DNA from: Streptomyces sp. cg36
GTDB lineage: Bacteria; Actinomycetota; Actinomycetes; Streptomycetales; Streptomycetaceae
Reading direction: 5' to 3'
Assembly: GCF_041080675.1 (NCBI RefSeq)
Contig: NZ_CP163520.1
Coordinates: 62,001-126,000, forward strand
DNA length: 64,000 nt
Each line of letters begins with the position of its first letter. Position 1 is the first letter of the stretch. The translations under genes and the position numbers were made by a program. This document shows, one piece after another, positions 53,549 to 63,086 of the stretch. Below the pieces are notes generated by a model that ran no database searches, had not been told where the DNA came from, and saw nothing but the letters and a program-made list of their open reading frames with translations.

Positions 53549-54442
53549 ATGCCCGAGAACACGAACGCGAACACGCAGCAGACCTGGTTCATCACCGGCT
53601 CCTCCCGCGGCTTCGGCCGCGCCCTGGTCCGGGCCGCCCTGCAGGCCGGCGACACGGTGGCGGCAACCGCCCGCCGGCCCGAACAGCTCGACGACCTCGT
53701 CGCCGAGTTCGGCGACCGCATCGCCCCGATCGCACTCGACGTCACCGACCCCGCAGCCGCCAAGGCAGCACTGGAGGAGGCAAGGAAGCGCTTCGAACGC
53801 ATCGACGTCCTGGTCAACAACGCCGGATACGCCAACGTCTCCCCGATCGAAACCACCGACGACGAGGACTTCCGGGCCCAGTTCGAGACGAACTTCTGGG
53901 GCGTCTACAACGTCACCAAGGCGGCCGTCCCCCTGCTGCGCGAGCAGGGCGGCGGGCTGGTCGTCCAGTTCTCCTCCATGGGCGGCCGGGTCGGCGGCTC
54001 TCCCGGGATCGCCTCCTACCAGGCGGCGAAGTTCGCGATCGACGGCTTCAGCCGCGTGCTGCGCACAGAGACCGCGCCCTTCGGCGTCCGGGTCCTGGTC
54101 GTGGAGCCGAGCGGCTTCCGCACCGACTGGGCCGGCTCCTCCATGACCGTCCACGACGTACCCGAGGGCTACGAGAGCACCGTCGGCGCCATCAACCAGC
54201 GGATCCGCCAGAACACCGAAGGCCCCGCGGGCGACCCGGTACGCGCCGCGGAAATCCTCGTACGAATGGCGAAGCGCCGCGACATCCCCACCAACCTCGC
54301 CCTCGGCGTCATGGCCTCACAGGGCTCCATCGCACAGGACCGGCAACTCCTGGCCCAGGACGAGAAGTGGAGCACCGTCGGACGGTCCGCGGACTTCGCC
54401 GAGGCATACCCCGTCGACTTCCCGCAGGACACGGCCGCGTAA
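53549..54442 (+). CDS. short-chain dehydrogenase/reductase
   Basis: This 297-residue classical SDR has the cofactor loop TGSSRGFGRALV (residues 16-27), NNAG in VLVNNAGYANVS, catalytic serine in VQFSSMGG, and YxxxK in YQAAK. The N-terminal QQTWFITGSSRGFG is standard for the oxidoreductase group annotated as 17-beta-HSD-like. It is divergent from the TetR repressor, which very likely controls it. NAD(P)H dependence is expected; the substrate is unknown. A 34-codon remnant (PLAAALGQFDRSVREGIAAM) lies just after its stop. Confidence 0.94.
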   Translation: MPENTNANTQQTWFITGSSRGFGRALVRAALQAGDTVAATARRPEQLDDLVAEFGDRIAPIALDVTDPAAAKAALEEARKRFERIDVLVNNAGYANVSPIETTDDEDFRAQFETNFWGVYNVTKAAVPLLREQGGGLVVQFSSMGGRVGGSPGIASYQAAKFAIDGFSRVLRTETAPFGVRVLVVEPSGFRTDWAGSSMTVHDVPEGYESTVGAINQRIRQNTEGPAGDPVRAAEILVRMAKRRDIPTNLALGVMASQGSIAQDRQLLAQDEKWSTVGRSADFAEAYPVDFPQDTAA

Positions 54443-54665
54443 ACGGCGTCCCGCTCGCGGCGGCGCTCGGGCAGTTCGACCGTTCCGTACGCGAAGGCAT
54501 TGCCGCGATGGGCATCGACCCCGCTTTGATCCCGAAGCCCTGACTGCTGCCCAGCTGCCCGAAGTGGGAGATCACGCCGTGGCTCGCGTGATCACGGCGT
54601 CAGAACCCTCCTGGATGGCGCCATGGGGCGGGCCGGACCCGCACCAGTTCCGCAACCCCGGCGCG

Positions 54666-54800
54666 GCGCACCTTCATGATCGGGCCGCCGCGAGAGCGCC
54701 CGAGGGTGTGGTCGTCGGGTTCGGCCCGGCCTGACGCCCCTTTTCTCCGGGCAGCGGCAGCATGCCGGAGGACCGGGCAAAGGGTGGGGTCGACCGCGAC
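54666..54800 (-). pseudogene. IS5-type transposase fragment
   Basis: The frame reads HAAAARRKGASGRAEPDDHT followed by LGRSRGGPIMKV. This matches the region of IS5-family transposases with HAAGARKKG and DHALGRSRGGLTTKVHL. Only about 45 residues remain, without start or catalytic core. It is a remnant of an insertion sequence. Confidence 0.6.
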
Positions 54801-55125
54801 GGTCCGGCCGATACCGGCAGCGGAAATCTTCGATTCTGCTTTACGCCGACTCAGGTACTGCCATAATCGCGCCAGGCGGATCCACCGAACTGTGGATCCA
54901 GTTCTTCCCAGGGGGCCTGAATCTCGTAAATCTCCCGGCATTGCTCGTGTAATCGACGGGCTCGCCCCTCGCACGTTCCGCTGATCAGCACATGCTGCTG
55001 TACGTCCGGCACCGCAGCCGGTTCGCGGCGGTCTGCAGCTACCACTCCAGCGGCGAACGTCCCCAGTTCACCCGAAGTCCGTCCGGGCTTCCGCACCGAC
55101 AACGCCCACACGGAAAGCAGCTCAC
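54801..55125. other. intergenic region, no supported gene
   Basis: About 325 nt upstream of the unknown gene pair. No feature is recognised; it should contain their promoter. Confidence 0.4.
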
Positions 55126-55716
55126 ATGGCGAACAGCCTGGTCAGGGTATCTGACGGTCACCTCGTCTTCGGCGACGCCGTGTCGCGCATCGCCGAGTCG
55201 CTGAACCCGCTCGGCGTCGCAGCAAGGCTGGTCGCCGAGTCCTACGCCCTGACCACCGAGATGCGGCGCATCAATGTGGAGAAGACCCGGGCCGCCGACA
55301 GCAAAGAGATCACCCTGGCACTACTGGATCAACGCCGCCGGGAATCCTCCGCGATGTTACGCCAGCAGCGACAGGAACTGGGGCAAGCCGACACCAGCGC
55401 GCAATCGCTGCGGGAATGCATGGTCAATATGCAGCGTGAAACCGTCACACCCGGACTGGCGGCGGAGGAACGCATCGCCTACGTCGAATTGACCAAGCAT
55501 TTGACCACCATGTTGGTCCAGCATCACACGGAGCAGGCAGGCGGCCTCGCGGTCGCCCTCGACCAACTGCTCAACGGCACCGGCGCAACAGCTCTCGCCC
55601 CGGCATCACGCACCGCCCGATCGCAGCAGCCAACGGCCCAGCGGCAGCGGACCGGGCGGCGTGACGGCGGACAAACGCCGCGCACCGCAAGCCGTGATCG
55701 CGGGCGCCGAGGCTGA
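55126..55716 (+). CDS. hypothetical coiled-coil protein
   Basis: I do not recognise a family. The 196-residue protein has a long helical, coiled-coil-like stretch from about 40 to 145 (LTTEMRRINVEKTRAADSKE, LLDQRRRESSAMLRQQRQEL) and a basic, disordered tail rich in Arg/Gln/Thr. There is no signal peptide or membrane segment. GGAAAG lies before the ATG. The next gene starts 18 nt downstream and encodes a membrane/coiled-coil protein, so they are probably one functional pair. A structural or scaffold role at the membrane is the best guess. Confidence 0.75.
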   Translation: MANSLVRVSDGHLVFGDAVSRIAESLNPLGVAARLVAESYALTTEMRRINVEKTRAADSKEITLALLDQRRRESSAMLRQQRQELGQADTSAQSLRECMVNMQRETVTPGLAAEERIAYVELTKHLTTMLVQHHTEQAGGLAVALDQLLNGTGATALAPASRTARSQQPTAQRQRTGRRDGGQTPRTASRDRGRRG

Positions 55717-55734
55717 CCGGGAGGTCACTGAACG

Positions 55735-56814
55735 GTGCCCAGTAACCGTAACGGCGGCGCGGGTTGCACCATTGCGCTACTCGTCGTCGGCGGCCTGTTC
55801 TTCGGCCTTCCAGCGACGATGCTGCTGGCGGCACCGGCGATCGCGGCCCGCATCAAGTTCAGTGGTGCGCCCGGTCTCGCTCCCTACCTGCGGGAATGGC
55901 TGTGGGCGTCGATCGCCTCGCCGCTGCTGGCCGTGGCACTGGTCCGGCTTGCCTTCTCCGCGCAAGGCCGGCTCCGCAGCCGTTCGCCTGTGGTGACGCG
56001 TTGGCTCGGCCTGCTCGCACGGGCCGCGATCGTACTCGGCGTGATCAACATTGCCGTCTTCGTCCAGTTGACGGACGCGGGGCGCACCGACCAAGTCATC
56101 ACGAACGGGCTACCACTCTTCGCTCTCGCGGCTCTGCTCGGCATCGCCGCACTGATCGCGATCTCGGCGATCGACCGCCGGCCGAAGCCCGTCTCCGTCC
56201 ACGAGGTCCACGCCGCAACCGCGGAGGCGAAGCGGGCACTGAGACGGGTCCGCGCGGAGAACGAGCGGGTACGCCGACAGGCCGAGGAAGTACACGCACG
56301 ACTGGCGAAGCTCCGCGCCCGAGACGCCGGCCCGGCCGGCCGTGCGGCTCACTCCGCCGGCGGGCGCGCCAGGGACACACGGAATGACCGCCGACAGTCA
56401 GCCCGGCCCCCTCTCGATTTCCACGCCCTTCGTACCTTCCACCGCGAGTCGTATCTCTGTGCCGATACCGCGCATGTGGCGTACCAGTCCGCGCAGACAT
56501 CGCTGCGGACGATGTCGCATGTAGTGCGGCGGGCGCGGATCGGTACACAGATCTGGCTGCCGACGAGCCGCGCCTCGCGGGTGGCACGCGCCGAGATGCG
56601 CGATGCCGCAGCGCATCTGGCGCGATCGCACGGCGAGCTACGGACACAGGTCGACCAGGGCTTGGGCCTGGTCCGTAACCTCAATGCCCATACCGCCGAC
56701 CTCAAACATGAGATCCGCGACAACTACGGCGAGAACGGCCGGGCGTGGTTCGAGGCACTTGAGCAGCGCATCACAGATGCACGAGCCGAGCGTCGCGCAA
56801 GCCGCTTCGGCTGA
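55735..56814 (+). CDS. hypothetical membrane and coiled-coil protein
   Basis: I do not recognise a family. This 359-residue protein has four N-terminal membrane segments (ALLVVGGLFFGLPATMLLAA; SIASPLLAVALVRLAFSA; LLARAAIVLGVINIAVFVQL; LPLFALAALLGIAALIAISA). A coiled-coil region follows (about 155-200, ATAEAKRALRRVRAENERVR) and a soluble, helical C-terminal domain (about 215-359). GTG 55735 is chosen for GGGAGG 10 nt upstream and because the first membrane segment begins soon after. It follows the upstream coiled-coil gene by 18 nt. A membrane complex of the two proteins is plausible. No catalytic motif is visible. Confidence 0.75.
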   Translation: MPSNRNGGAGCTIALLVVGGLFFGLPATMLLAAPAIAARIKFSGAPGLAPYLREWLWASIASPLLAVALVRLAFSAQGRLRSRSPVVTRWLGLLARAAIVLGVINIAVFVQLTDAGRTDQVITNGLPLFALAALLGIAALIAISAIDRRPKPVSVHEVHAATAEAKRALRRVRAENERVRRQAEEVHARLAKLRARDAGPAGRAAHSAGGRARDTRNDRRQSARPPLDFHALRTFHRESYLCADTAHVAYQSAQTSLRTMSHVVRRARIGTQIWLPTSRASRVARAEMRDAAAHLARSHGELRTQVDQGLGLVRNLNAHTADLKHEIRDNYGENGRAWFEALEQRITDARAERRASRFG

Positions 56815-57098
56815 TGACCACGTGGGGCTGGGGTCGTACGGTCGCGGACGACCGCACGTTGAGCCTGTAGCGGGATGAAGCCCTGTCAGCGGTAGCCGAT
56901 GAGCCGGTCAAGGACTGCACCATGGCAGCGATCCGCGCCGGTCCCGAAACGCACATTGCTGCCCTCGCTCCTGACAGCACTCAGCCCCGACGCGTCAGGG
57001 TGCACGGCACTCTCGGCTTCCGCGGGGGCCGCCGTGAACGCGCCGCAGAACCGGCCGCCCCCGCCGGAGAAATCGCCCCGTGCCACGCCCGGTTCGCC

Positions 57099-57617
57099 CT
57101 ATTCGACGCGCGCTTCGGCCAAGGCGCTGTCGTCGTCCTCGGGCAGGTGGACATCGTTGACGGTGACGTTGACTTCCACCACTTCGAGGCCGGTGATCCT
57201 CTCCACCGCGGCGATGACGTTCTCGCGTACGTCGCCGGCCAGATCCGTGATGGACACCCCGTACTCGACGACCAGGTCCAAGTCGATGGCGGTCTGCCGC
57301 TCGCCGACCTCCACCTTCACACCGCGCCCCACGTTGGGGCGCCCGCCGGGAACACGGTCGCGCACGGCGCCGATGGTGCGCGCCAGCCCGCCTCCCATGT
57401 CGTGCACGCCGGGGATTTCCCGGGCCGCCATCCCCGCGATCTTCACGACCACGACGTCCGCGATGGACGTCTTGCCCCGTGTCGAAGCGGGCTCGCTCGC
57501 GCCGACAGCTCCCTTGCTCAGCGCGGTCGTCGCCGCCGCGTCCGGCTGCGACGTGGCCTTGGACGCCTGTGGAATCGAGGCGGTCGGCGACACCGGCGTG
57601 CTCTGCTGCGTGCTCAC
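57099..57617 (-). CDS. Asp23/Gls24-family protein, second copy
   Basis: This 172-residue protein is a paralogue of the 47.9-kb Asp23. A Ser/Thr/Pro-rich N-terminus of about 50 residues is followed by TSIADVVVVKIAGMAAREIP and GVHDMGGG. The body (GVKVEVGERQTAIDLDLVVE, VRENVIAAVERITGLEVVEV) differs at only some 20 of about 125 positions by eye. GTG 57617 is chosen for AGGGA upstream. It is separate from the amaP operon and has no anchor gene near; it could join the first copy at AmaP. A DnaK paralogue is encoded divergently 700 nt away. Confidence 0.92.
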   Translation of the reverse strand: MSTQQSTPVSPTASIPQASKATSQPDAAATTALSKGAVGASEPASTRGKTSIADVVVVKIAGMAAREIPGVHDMGGGLARTIGAVRDRVPGGRPNVGRGVKVEVGERQTAIDLDLVVEYGVSITDLAGDVRENVIAAVERITGLEVVEVNVTVNDVHLPEDDDSALAEARVE

Positions 57618-58315
57618 GGCAACATCCCTTCGTCGAGCGCCCCCAAGAAGGCGCTGCGAACTGCTGATACCTACTCCGACACCGCCCGGCGCCGAATGTG
57701 ACGCGGTTTCCCCGAAAACACTCGGCCAAGCCCTCAGTCCCACGACACACAGGAGTACGCCGACGACCTGCGCCTGGCTGTCAAACGACCGCAACAAAGG
57801 GGAGGAACCATCATGTGGCGGGAATGTCCACACCACCCCGGCGTGGAGGCAGGGGCGACGACCCGGCATCCGGGCGACGGCCGACGCGGTAGCGGCGCTC
57901 CGGGACGCGCAGGCCGGTGGCCAACGCTCAGCCGGCGCAGTGGTGTGCCGGCCACTCACCCAGGGCGTGGGGGTCGAACGGTTCATCCGCCACTCGCACG
58001 CGGCCATCCGCGAGCGGGCCGCTGCCCGGCCCGGCGAGGCCGGACGGCCGACGGGCGTTCTCCGGGACGATCCGCGGTTCAGCCGGCTCGGACATGTGCG
58101 TTCCCGTCGCGCGATCTTGCCCCTGGGGGGGGCGCCAGACAGTCCTCGACACATTCTCAGATCACGGACTGGCGCGGTCGTCCGGACGCACCCGCGCCTC
58201 GCCAGGGAGAACCTGCGGTCCTTTTGAAACCGCGTGTACCGATTCGACGGGTATGGAAGCCTGATGGAGGGAGAGTCCACGCGCGGCTGTGGCCGCGGCG
58301 GCTGGAGGGTGCAGG
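57618..58315. other. intergenic region, no supported gene
   Basis: About 700 nt between the divergent Asp23 and DnaK genes. One plus-strand frame (ATADAVAALRDAQAGGQRSA, then GVERFIRHSHAAIRERAAAR, about 57850-58050) is protein-like but has no start or family I can support; it may be a decayed gene. No inverted repeat of the HAIR or CIRCE type was noticed. Confidence 0.4.
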
Positions 58316-60031
58316 GTGGCTCGTGCTGTCGGTATCGACCTGGGGACGACGCATTCCGTCGTGAGTGTTCTCGAAGGCGGTGAACCGATCGTCGTCACCA
58401 ACGCGGAGGGGGACAGGACCACGCCGTCCGTCGTGGCCTTCGCGAAAAGCAGGCAGGTGCTGGCCGGCGAGCCGGCCAAACGGCAGGCGGTGACCAACGC
58501 GGGCCGCACCCTCCATTCGATCAAGCGCCGGATGGGCACCGGTTGGAGGGGACGCGTCGACGGCACGGTCTTCACGCCGCAGCAGGTCAGCGCGTTCATC
58601 CTGCAGAAACTGAAGCGGGACGCCGAGGCGTTCTTGGGCGAGGAGGTCACCGAGGCGGTGATCACCGTCCCGGCGCACTTCGGCCAGTCCGAGCGGCAGG
58701 CCACCAAGGAGGCCGGCGAGATAGCGGGACTGAAAGTCCTGCGCATCATCAGCGAACCGACCGCCGCTGCCCTCGCCTACGGCATCGACAAGGACGACCA
58801 GACCATCATCGTCCTCCACTTCGGCGGCGGCACCTTCGACGTGTCGCTGCTGGAGATCGGCGACGGCGTGGTGGAAGTGAAGGCCACGAACGGCGACAAC
58901 GAACTCGGCGGTGACGACTGGGACCAGCGCATCGTCGACCATCTGGTCGAGCGGTTCGCCCATGACCACCGCGTCGATCTGGGCACGGACAGGACAGCGT
59001 CTCGACGCCTGCGCGAGGCCGCGCAGAAGGCGAAGGTCGAATTGTCCTCGACCACCGAGACCACGATCGACCTGCCCTACATCGCGGCTTCCTCTCAGGG
59101 TCCGCTGCACCTGCACGAACCGCTCACCCGGGAGGGATTCCAGGAGCTCACCGCCGATCTGTTGGAGCGCTGCAAAGCACCGTTCCACAACGTCATCAAA
59201 GACGCCGGTGTAGGACTCGCGGAGATCGACTACGTTCTTCTCGTCGGCGGCTCGACACGCATGCCCGCCGTCATCGAGCTGGTCGACGAGCTGACCGGCG
59301 GCAAGGAACGTCAACGCGTCCGTTCGGACGATCCGGTCGCCCTGGGTGCAGCCCTTCAGGCCGGCGTCCTCAAAGGCCAGGTGAAGGACGTCCTGTTGCT
59401 CGACGCCACCCCGTTCTCCCTCGGTGTCGGGACCAAAGGCGGCATGATGAAGAAGATCATCGAACGCAACACCACGATCCCGGCCAAGCGCTTCGAAGTC
59501 TTCACCACGGCACGGGACAACCAGACCGAGCTGGAGATCCAGGTATACGAGGGTGAGGACGAGCGCACGGCCGGCAACAAGAAGATCGGCGACATCACGC
59601 TCACCGGCCTGTCTCCGGCGAAGGCCGGCACGCCCCAGATCGAGGTCACCTTCGACATCGACGCCAACGGCATCATGCACGTCTCCGCCAAGGGCTTGCG
59701 CACCGGCAACGAACAACGCGTGACGGTTACCGGCGGATCCGCTCTGTCAGCGGCCGACCTTGAGCGCATGAGGGGTGAGGCAGCACGGCACGAGGAGCAG
59801 GAACGTGGGCGCCGCGCCTCGGCCGACAACCGTGACGAGGCCCAGCACGTCGTCTGCACCATCGAGAAGTTGCTTCAGGAACGCGCGGACACCGTGGAGG
59901 ACAACATCAAAGCCGAGGCTGCGGCCGTGATCGGCGAGCTCAAAGAGGCCCTGGAGAACGGGGACGACACGGCCATCTCCGAGGCCACTGAGAAGGCCAG
60001 GCTCTTCGCGCGGAAACTGCACGGCTGGTGA
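58316..60031 (+). CDS. dnaK: DnaK (Hsp70) paralogue with an altered catalytic residue
   Basis: This 571-residue Hsp70 chaperone has D8 in [10 protein letters not shown]55 in [11 protein letters not shown]147 in [13 protein letters not shown], and [11 protein letters not shown]. The substrate-binding domain follows ([20 protein letters not shown]) and a lid helix region. The usual phosphate-2 motif DLGGGTFD reads HFGGGTFD here: H168 replaces the first aspartate (the Hsc70 D199 position), while D175 is kept. Two adjacent residues are changed (H and F for D and L), so a single sequencing error is unlikely. Reduced or altered ATP hydrolysis is inferred. GTG 58316 has GGAGG 7 nt upstream. No dnaJ/grpE neighbours; it is divergent from an Asp23 gene, so a stress role is plausible. 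Confidence 0.93.
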   Translation: MARAVGIDLGTTHSVVSVLEGGEPIVVTNAEGDRTTPSVVAFAKSRQVLAGEPAKRQAVTNAGRTLHSIKRRMGTGWRGRVDGTVFTPQQVSAFILQKLKRDAEAFLGEEVTEAVITVPAHFGQSERQATKEAGEIAGLKVLRIISEPTAAALAYGIDKDDQTIIVLHFGGGTFDVSLLEIGDGVVEVKATNGDNELGGDDWDQRIVDHLVERFAHDHRVDLGTDRTASRRLREAAQKAKVELSSTTETTIDLPYIAASSQGPLHLHEPLTREGFQELTADLLERCKAPFHNVIKDAGVGLAEIDYVLLVGGSTRMPAVIELVDELTGGKERQRVRSDDPVALGAALQAGVLKGQVKDVLLLDATPFSLGVGTKGGMMKKIIERNTTIPAKRFEVFTTARDNQTELEIQVYEGEDERTAGNKKIGDITLTGLSPAKAGTPQIEVTFDIDANGIMHVSAKGLRTGNEQRVTVTGGSALSAADLERMRGEAARHEEQERGRRASADNRDEAQHVVCTIEKLLQERADTVEDNIKAEAAAVIGELKEALENGDDTAISEATEKARLFARKLHGW

Positions 60032-60282
60032 GTGACGTCGGCTGCGGGGTCCTCGGCCCGGCGTAGACGCAGGTCGGATGCCTTCCAGGAGGCCCCCGCC
60101 CTTCTCTCCGGGCCGTGCACCTCCTGCCCGCGTCCGCGGGTGACCTGGCTCGTTCGGTCCTGGTGGATCGGAGCCTCAGATCTGGCTATGGCCGTCAGGG
60201 CGCTTCAGGCGCATCCTGTGCAGAGCGGGCAGTGGGGTGGGAGCGGCCGACCTGCCGGGTTCTGGCCGGCAAGGAGGAATGC

Positions 60283-61128
60283 GTGGAAGGCACGCCGAGC
60301 AGAACGGCGATGTTTGCGGCCACGTCGCGGGGTTTGTTTCGCCTGGAGACGACGTCGCCGTGGGTACTGGACGACGTGCTGGCCCTGGTGCTTGTCGGCC
60401 CGGTATGGCAGCAACTGCGAGAAGAGTTCGATCCGCTGTTCCCCCACCCGGCCCGTCGCGAGGCCCGCGCGGCTGTCTGCACGCGCAGCCGGTACGCCGA
60501 GGACCGGCTTGCTGCCCGCGCCTTCACGCAGTACGTGATTCTCGGCGCGGGGCTTGACTCGTTCGCGTGGCGGCGGCCGGACCTGCTCGGCCCGCTGACG
60601 GTGTTCGAGGTTGATCACCCCGCCTCCCAGGCATGGAAGCTCGACCGGGTCAGAGATCTCGGCCTGCCGCTGAACGCCTCGCAGGTATTCGTGCCGGTTG
60701 ATTTCGAGGCCGGACCGGTCCAAGGCGCCCTGGGCGCGGCCGGGTTCGACTGGGCGCAGCCGGCAATGTTCTGCTGGACGGGCGTCGCCCCCTATCTGAC
60801 GGCACAGGCGATCGAGTCGACGTTGCACACGATCGCAGCGGCCGCTCCCAGCTCCGAGGTGGTCTTCTCCTACCGGGCCGAGGACGCCGTGCTCGACGAC
60901 ACGGGGACGGAATACGCCCGTATCTACACCCCGATCGCGGCCTCTGTCGGCGAGCCTCTTCAGCCTGGCTGGCCGGTGTCCGAGATCGACAGGCTGGTCA
61001 GCCGGTGCGGGCTGAAGGTCGTGGACCACCCCACACGTGCGGACCTCCAGCAGCGGTACTTCGCCGGCCGTACCGATGGCCTGCGGCCCTATACCTTCGA
61101 GACCCTGGTGACCGCACGGGTCATCTGA
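60283..61128 (+). CDS. LCMT-type class I SAM methyltransferase
   Basis: This 281-residue methyltransferase is of the leucine-carboxyl-methyltransferase/PpmJ-like group (PF04072). It has the start region TPSRTAMFAATSRGLFRLET, SAM-binding VILGAGLDSFAWRRPDL, the acidic loop VFEVDHPASQAWKLDRV, and later WTGVAPYLTAQAIESTL. Family members methylate small carboxylates or hydroxyls in secondary metabolism. GTG 60283 is chosen for AAGGAGG 5 nt upstream. It precedes the encapsulin gene by 540 nt on the same strand. It is not the geranyl-diphosphate C-methyltransferase type that belongs to 2-methylisoborneol operons; that gene would be beyond the window. Confidence 0.9.
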   Translation: MEGTPSRTAMFAATSRGLFRLETTSPWVLDDVLALVLVGPVWQQLREEFDPLFPHPARREARAAVCTRSRYAEDRLAARAFTQYVILGAGLDSFAWRRPDLLGPLTVFEVDHPASQAWKLDRVRDLGLPLNASQVFVPVDFEAGPVQGALGAAGFDWAQPAMFCWTGVAPYLTAQAIESTLHTIAAAAPSSEVVFSYRAEDAVLDDTGTEYARIYTPIAASVGEPLQPGWPVSEIDRLVSRCGLKVVDHPTRADLQQRYFAGRTDGLRPYTFETLVTARVI

Positions 61129-61667
61129 GCAAGAGGTTCCGCACAAGCTGTCCCACCGTCGAGGTCCGTACCGAATTCGCCGAACCAAGAGCGGTTCCAT
61201 CCTCCTTTGAGGGATCCTCATTGCTGTTGCCTGGCTTTGGGTGGACAACAGGACCACCGTCAGCGAGTACCAGCGGCTGCACCGTGAGCGCGGGTCGGGA
61301 ACCGAATCGAAACAGGGGTGCGGATCGGCGACCCGGCCGACGTCCAGCGGCCCCAGCTTGACCAGCACGGTCGGACTGGTGGCAGTGCGGTCCTTCCGCG
61401 GGAATCGGCACGTAAATGACCCTGCGTGACGACCGACGCATCACCGCGTCACCGCTTCTACAGCGGTTCGTCGGGCCAAGCGAGGGGTGGATCCGCTCGA
61501 ACGGCCCACCCCGGGTTGCCGGTTACACAGCGCCCCCATTTGACTGGATCCTGCCGTGGTGCTCCGGCTTCACATATCCGGCCAGTCACGCTCAGTGCAT
61601 GACGCGGCAGGCATTCGCGGAGGCGCGGCTCTTTTGCCATCCCCTGTGCTTCAGGAAGGGATCCTGC
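61129..61667. other. upstream region of the encapsulin gene
   Basis: About 540 nt with no supported gene. It should hold the shell-gene promoter; no clear -35/-10 or palindrome was found. The shell ORF is open upstream of its ATG only through base composition. Confidence 0.4.
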
Positions 61668-63086
61668 ATGCCCAATTCCATATCCCAAGACGATCCGCCG
61701 CTCGAACCATCTGCGGTGGGTGTCGAGGCGGCACGAAACCTCGCCCACACCGCGAAGTCCGAGCCGCAGATGCAGGGCATCTCCTCCCGGTGGCTTCTGC
61801 GCATCCTGCCATGGGTGGATGTGCCGGGTGGCACCTACCGAGTGAACCGGCGTCTGGCGTTCACGGTGGGCAACGGCCGGGTTGCCTTCGACGACACTGG
61901 ACAGCAAGTCCGGGTTCTCGCCCCGACATTGCGCGAGATACCACCTCTGCGGGACCTGGATGACGAATCCGTCCTCGCCAGGATGGCCACCGCTTTCGAG
62001 CGACACGAGGTCGAAGCGGGAGACGTCCTGGCCCGCGCGGGCCAGAAAACGGACCAGCTGGTGCTTGTCGCTCGCGGAAAGATCGACCAAATCACCACCG
62101 GTGCGTACACGAATGCCGTCTCGCACGGCTTGCTCGCCGACGGATCCCATTTCGGCAGTGCCTGTCTGGTCGGCAAGAGCACCTGGGAATTCACCTACCG
62201 GGCGGTGACCGCCGGTACTGTGCTGGTGCTTCCCTGTAGAGTGTTCAGACAGATCCTTGACCGCTCACCGGAACTGTCGGCGCACCTCCAGCAGTTCCTT
62301 TCCCGGCCGCGCCCGGCCATGACGCGGCGGGGCGAGGCCGACATCGCCATCGCGTCCGGACACAGCGGGGAAGCACTTCTGCCGGCCACGTTCGTCGACT
62401 ACGAGGCGAGCCCACGGGAATACCCGCTGAATGTCGCGCAGACAGTGCTGCGGATCAACACCCGCGTCGGGGACCTGTACAACGGGCCCCAGGACCAGAC
62501 CGAACAGCAGCTGCGGCTGACCATTGAAGCCCTGCGTGAACGCCAGGAGCACGAGCTGGTCAACCACCCCGAATTCGGGCTGCTCAACAACGTCGACCCC
62601 GCGCAGCGAATCGCGACTCGACACGGGCCGCCGACTCCGGACGACCTCGACGAGCTGATTTCGATGCGCAGGCAGACGAAGTTCCTGCTGGCCCACCGGC
62701 GGACCATCGCCGCCTTCGCCCGGGAGTGCACCAGAGCCCGAATATGCCCACCGGGGACCGAGTTCAACGGGCACCACGTGGTCGCCTGGCGCGGGGTGCC
62801 GTTTCTGCCCTGCAACAAGATTCCGATCTCGGGCGAACTGACCAGCTCGGTCCTGGCGATGCGGACCGGGGAGGACAGCGGCGGGGTGATCGGCCTCTAC
62901 CAACGGGGCATCGCGGACGAGTACGAGCCGGGCCTTTCGGTGCGGTTTATGGGCATCGACGACCGTGCGACGCTGTCGTACTTGGTCAGCAACTACTACT
63001 CGGTCGCCCCACTCCTGCCCAGCGCGCTGGGAATGCTCACCAACGTCGAGGTCGGGCACTACAACAAGCCTCCGGACCTGTCGTGA
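61668..63086 (+). CDS. eshA: family 2B encapsulin shell protein (EshA-like)
   Basis: This 472-residue protein has an HK97-fold shell with an inserted cyclic-nucleotide-binding-like domain. The N-terminal shell part contains [20 protein letters not shown] (about 41-60). The insertion spans about 105-212 ([18 protein letters not shown] to [18 protein letters not shown]). The shell resumes around [20 protein letters not shown] (254-273) and ends with [20 protein letters not shown]. Known family: EshA-type shells self-assemble into nanocompartments around a terpene synthase or other cargo. The phosphate-binding cassette ([18 protein letters not shown]) lacks the usual FGE and R-A residues, so canonical cAMP binding is doubtful. 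AGGAAGGG precedes the ATG. It overlaps the terpene synthase gene by 4 nt. Confidence 0.92.
   Translation: MPNSISQDDPPLEPSAVGVEAARNLAHTAKSEPQMQGISSRWLLRILPWVDVPGGTYRVNRRLAFTVGNGRVAFDDTGQQVRVLAPTLREIPPLRDLDDESVLARMATAFERHEVEAGDVLARAGQKTDQLVLVARGKIDQITTGAYTNAVSHGLLADGSHFGSACLVGKSTWEFTYRAVTAGTVLVLPCRVFRQILDRSPELSAHLQQFLSRPRPAMTRRGEADIAIASGHSGEALLPATFVDYEASPREYPLNVAQTVLRINTRVGDLYNGPQDQTEQQLRLTIEALRERQEHELVNHPEFGLLNNVDPAQRIATRHGPPTPDDLDELISMRRQTKFLLAHRRTIAAFARECTRARICPPGTEFNGHHVVAWRGVPFLPCNKIPISGELTSSVLAMRTGEDSGGVIGLYQRGIADEYEPGLSVRFMGIDDRATLSYLVSNYYSVAPLLPSALGMLTNVEVGHYNKPPDLS

Noticed and set aside
57618..58315. HAIR or CIRCE type operator upstream of the DnaK gene
   Set aside because: I found no sequence resembling CTTGAGT-N7-ACTCAAG or the CIRCE inverted repeat.
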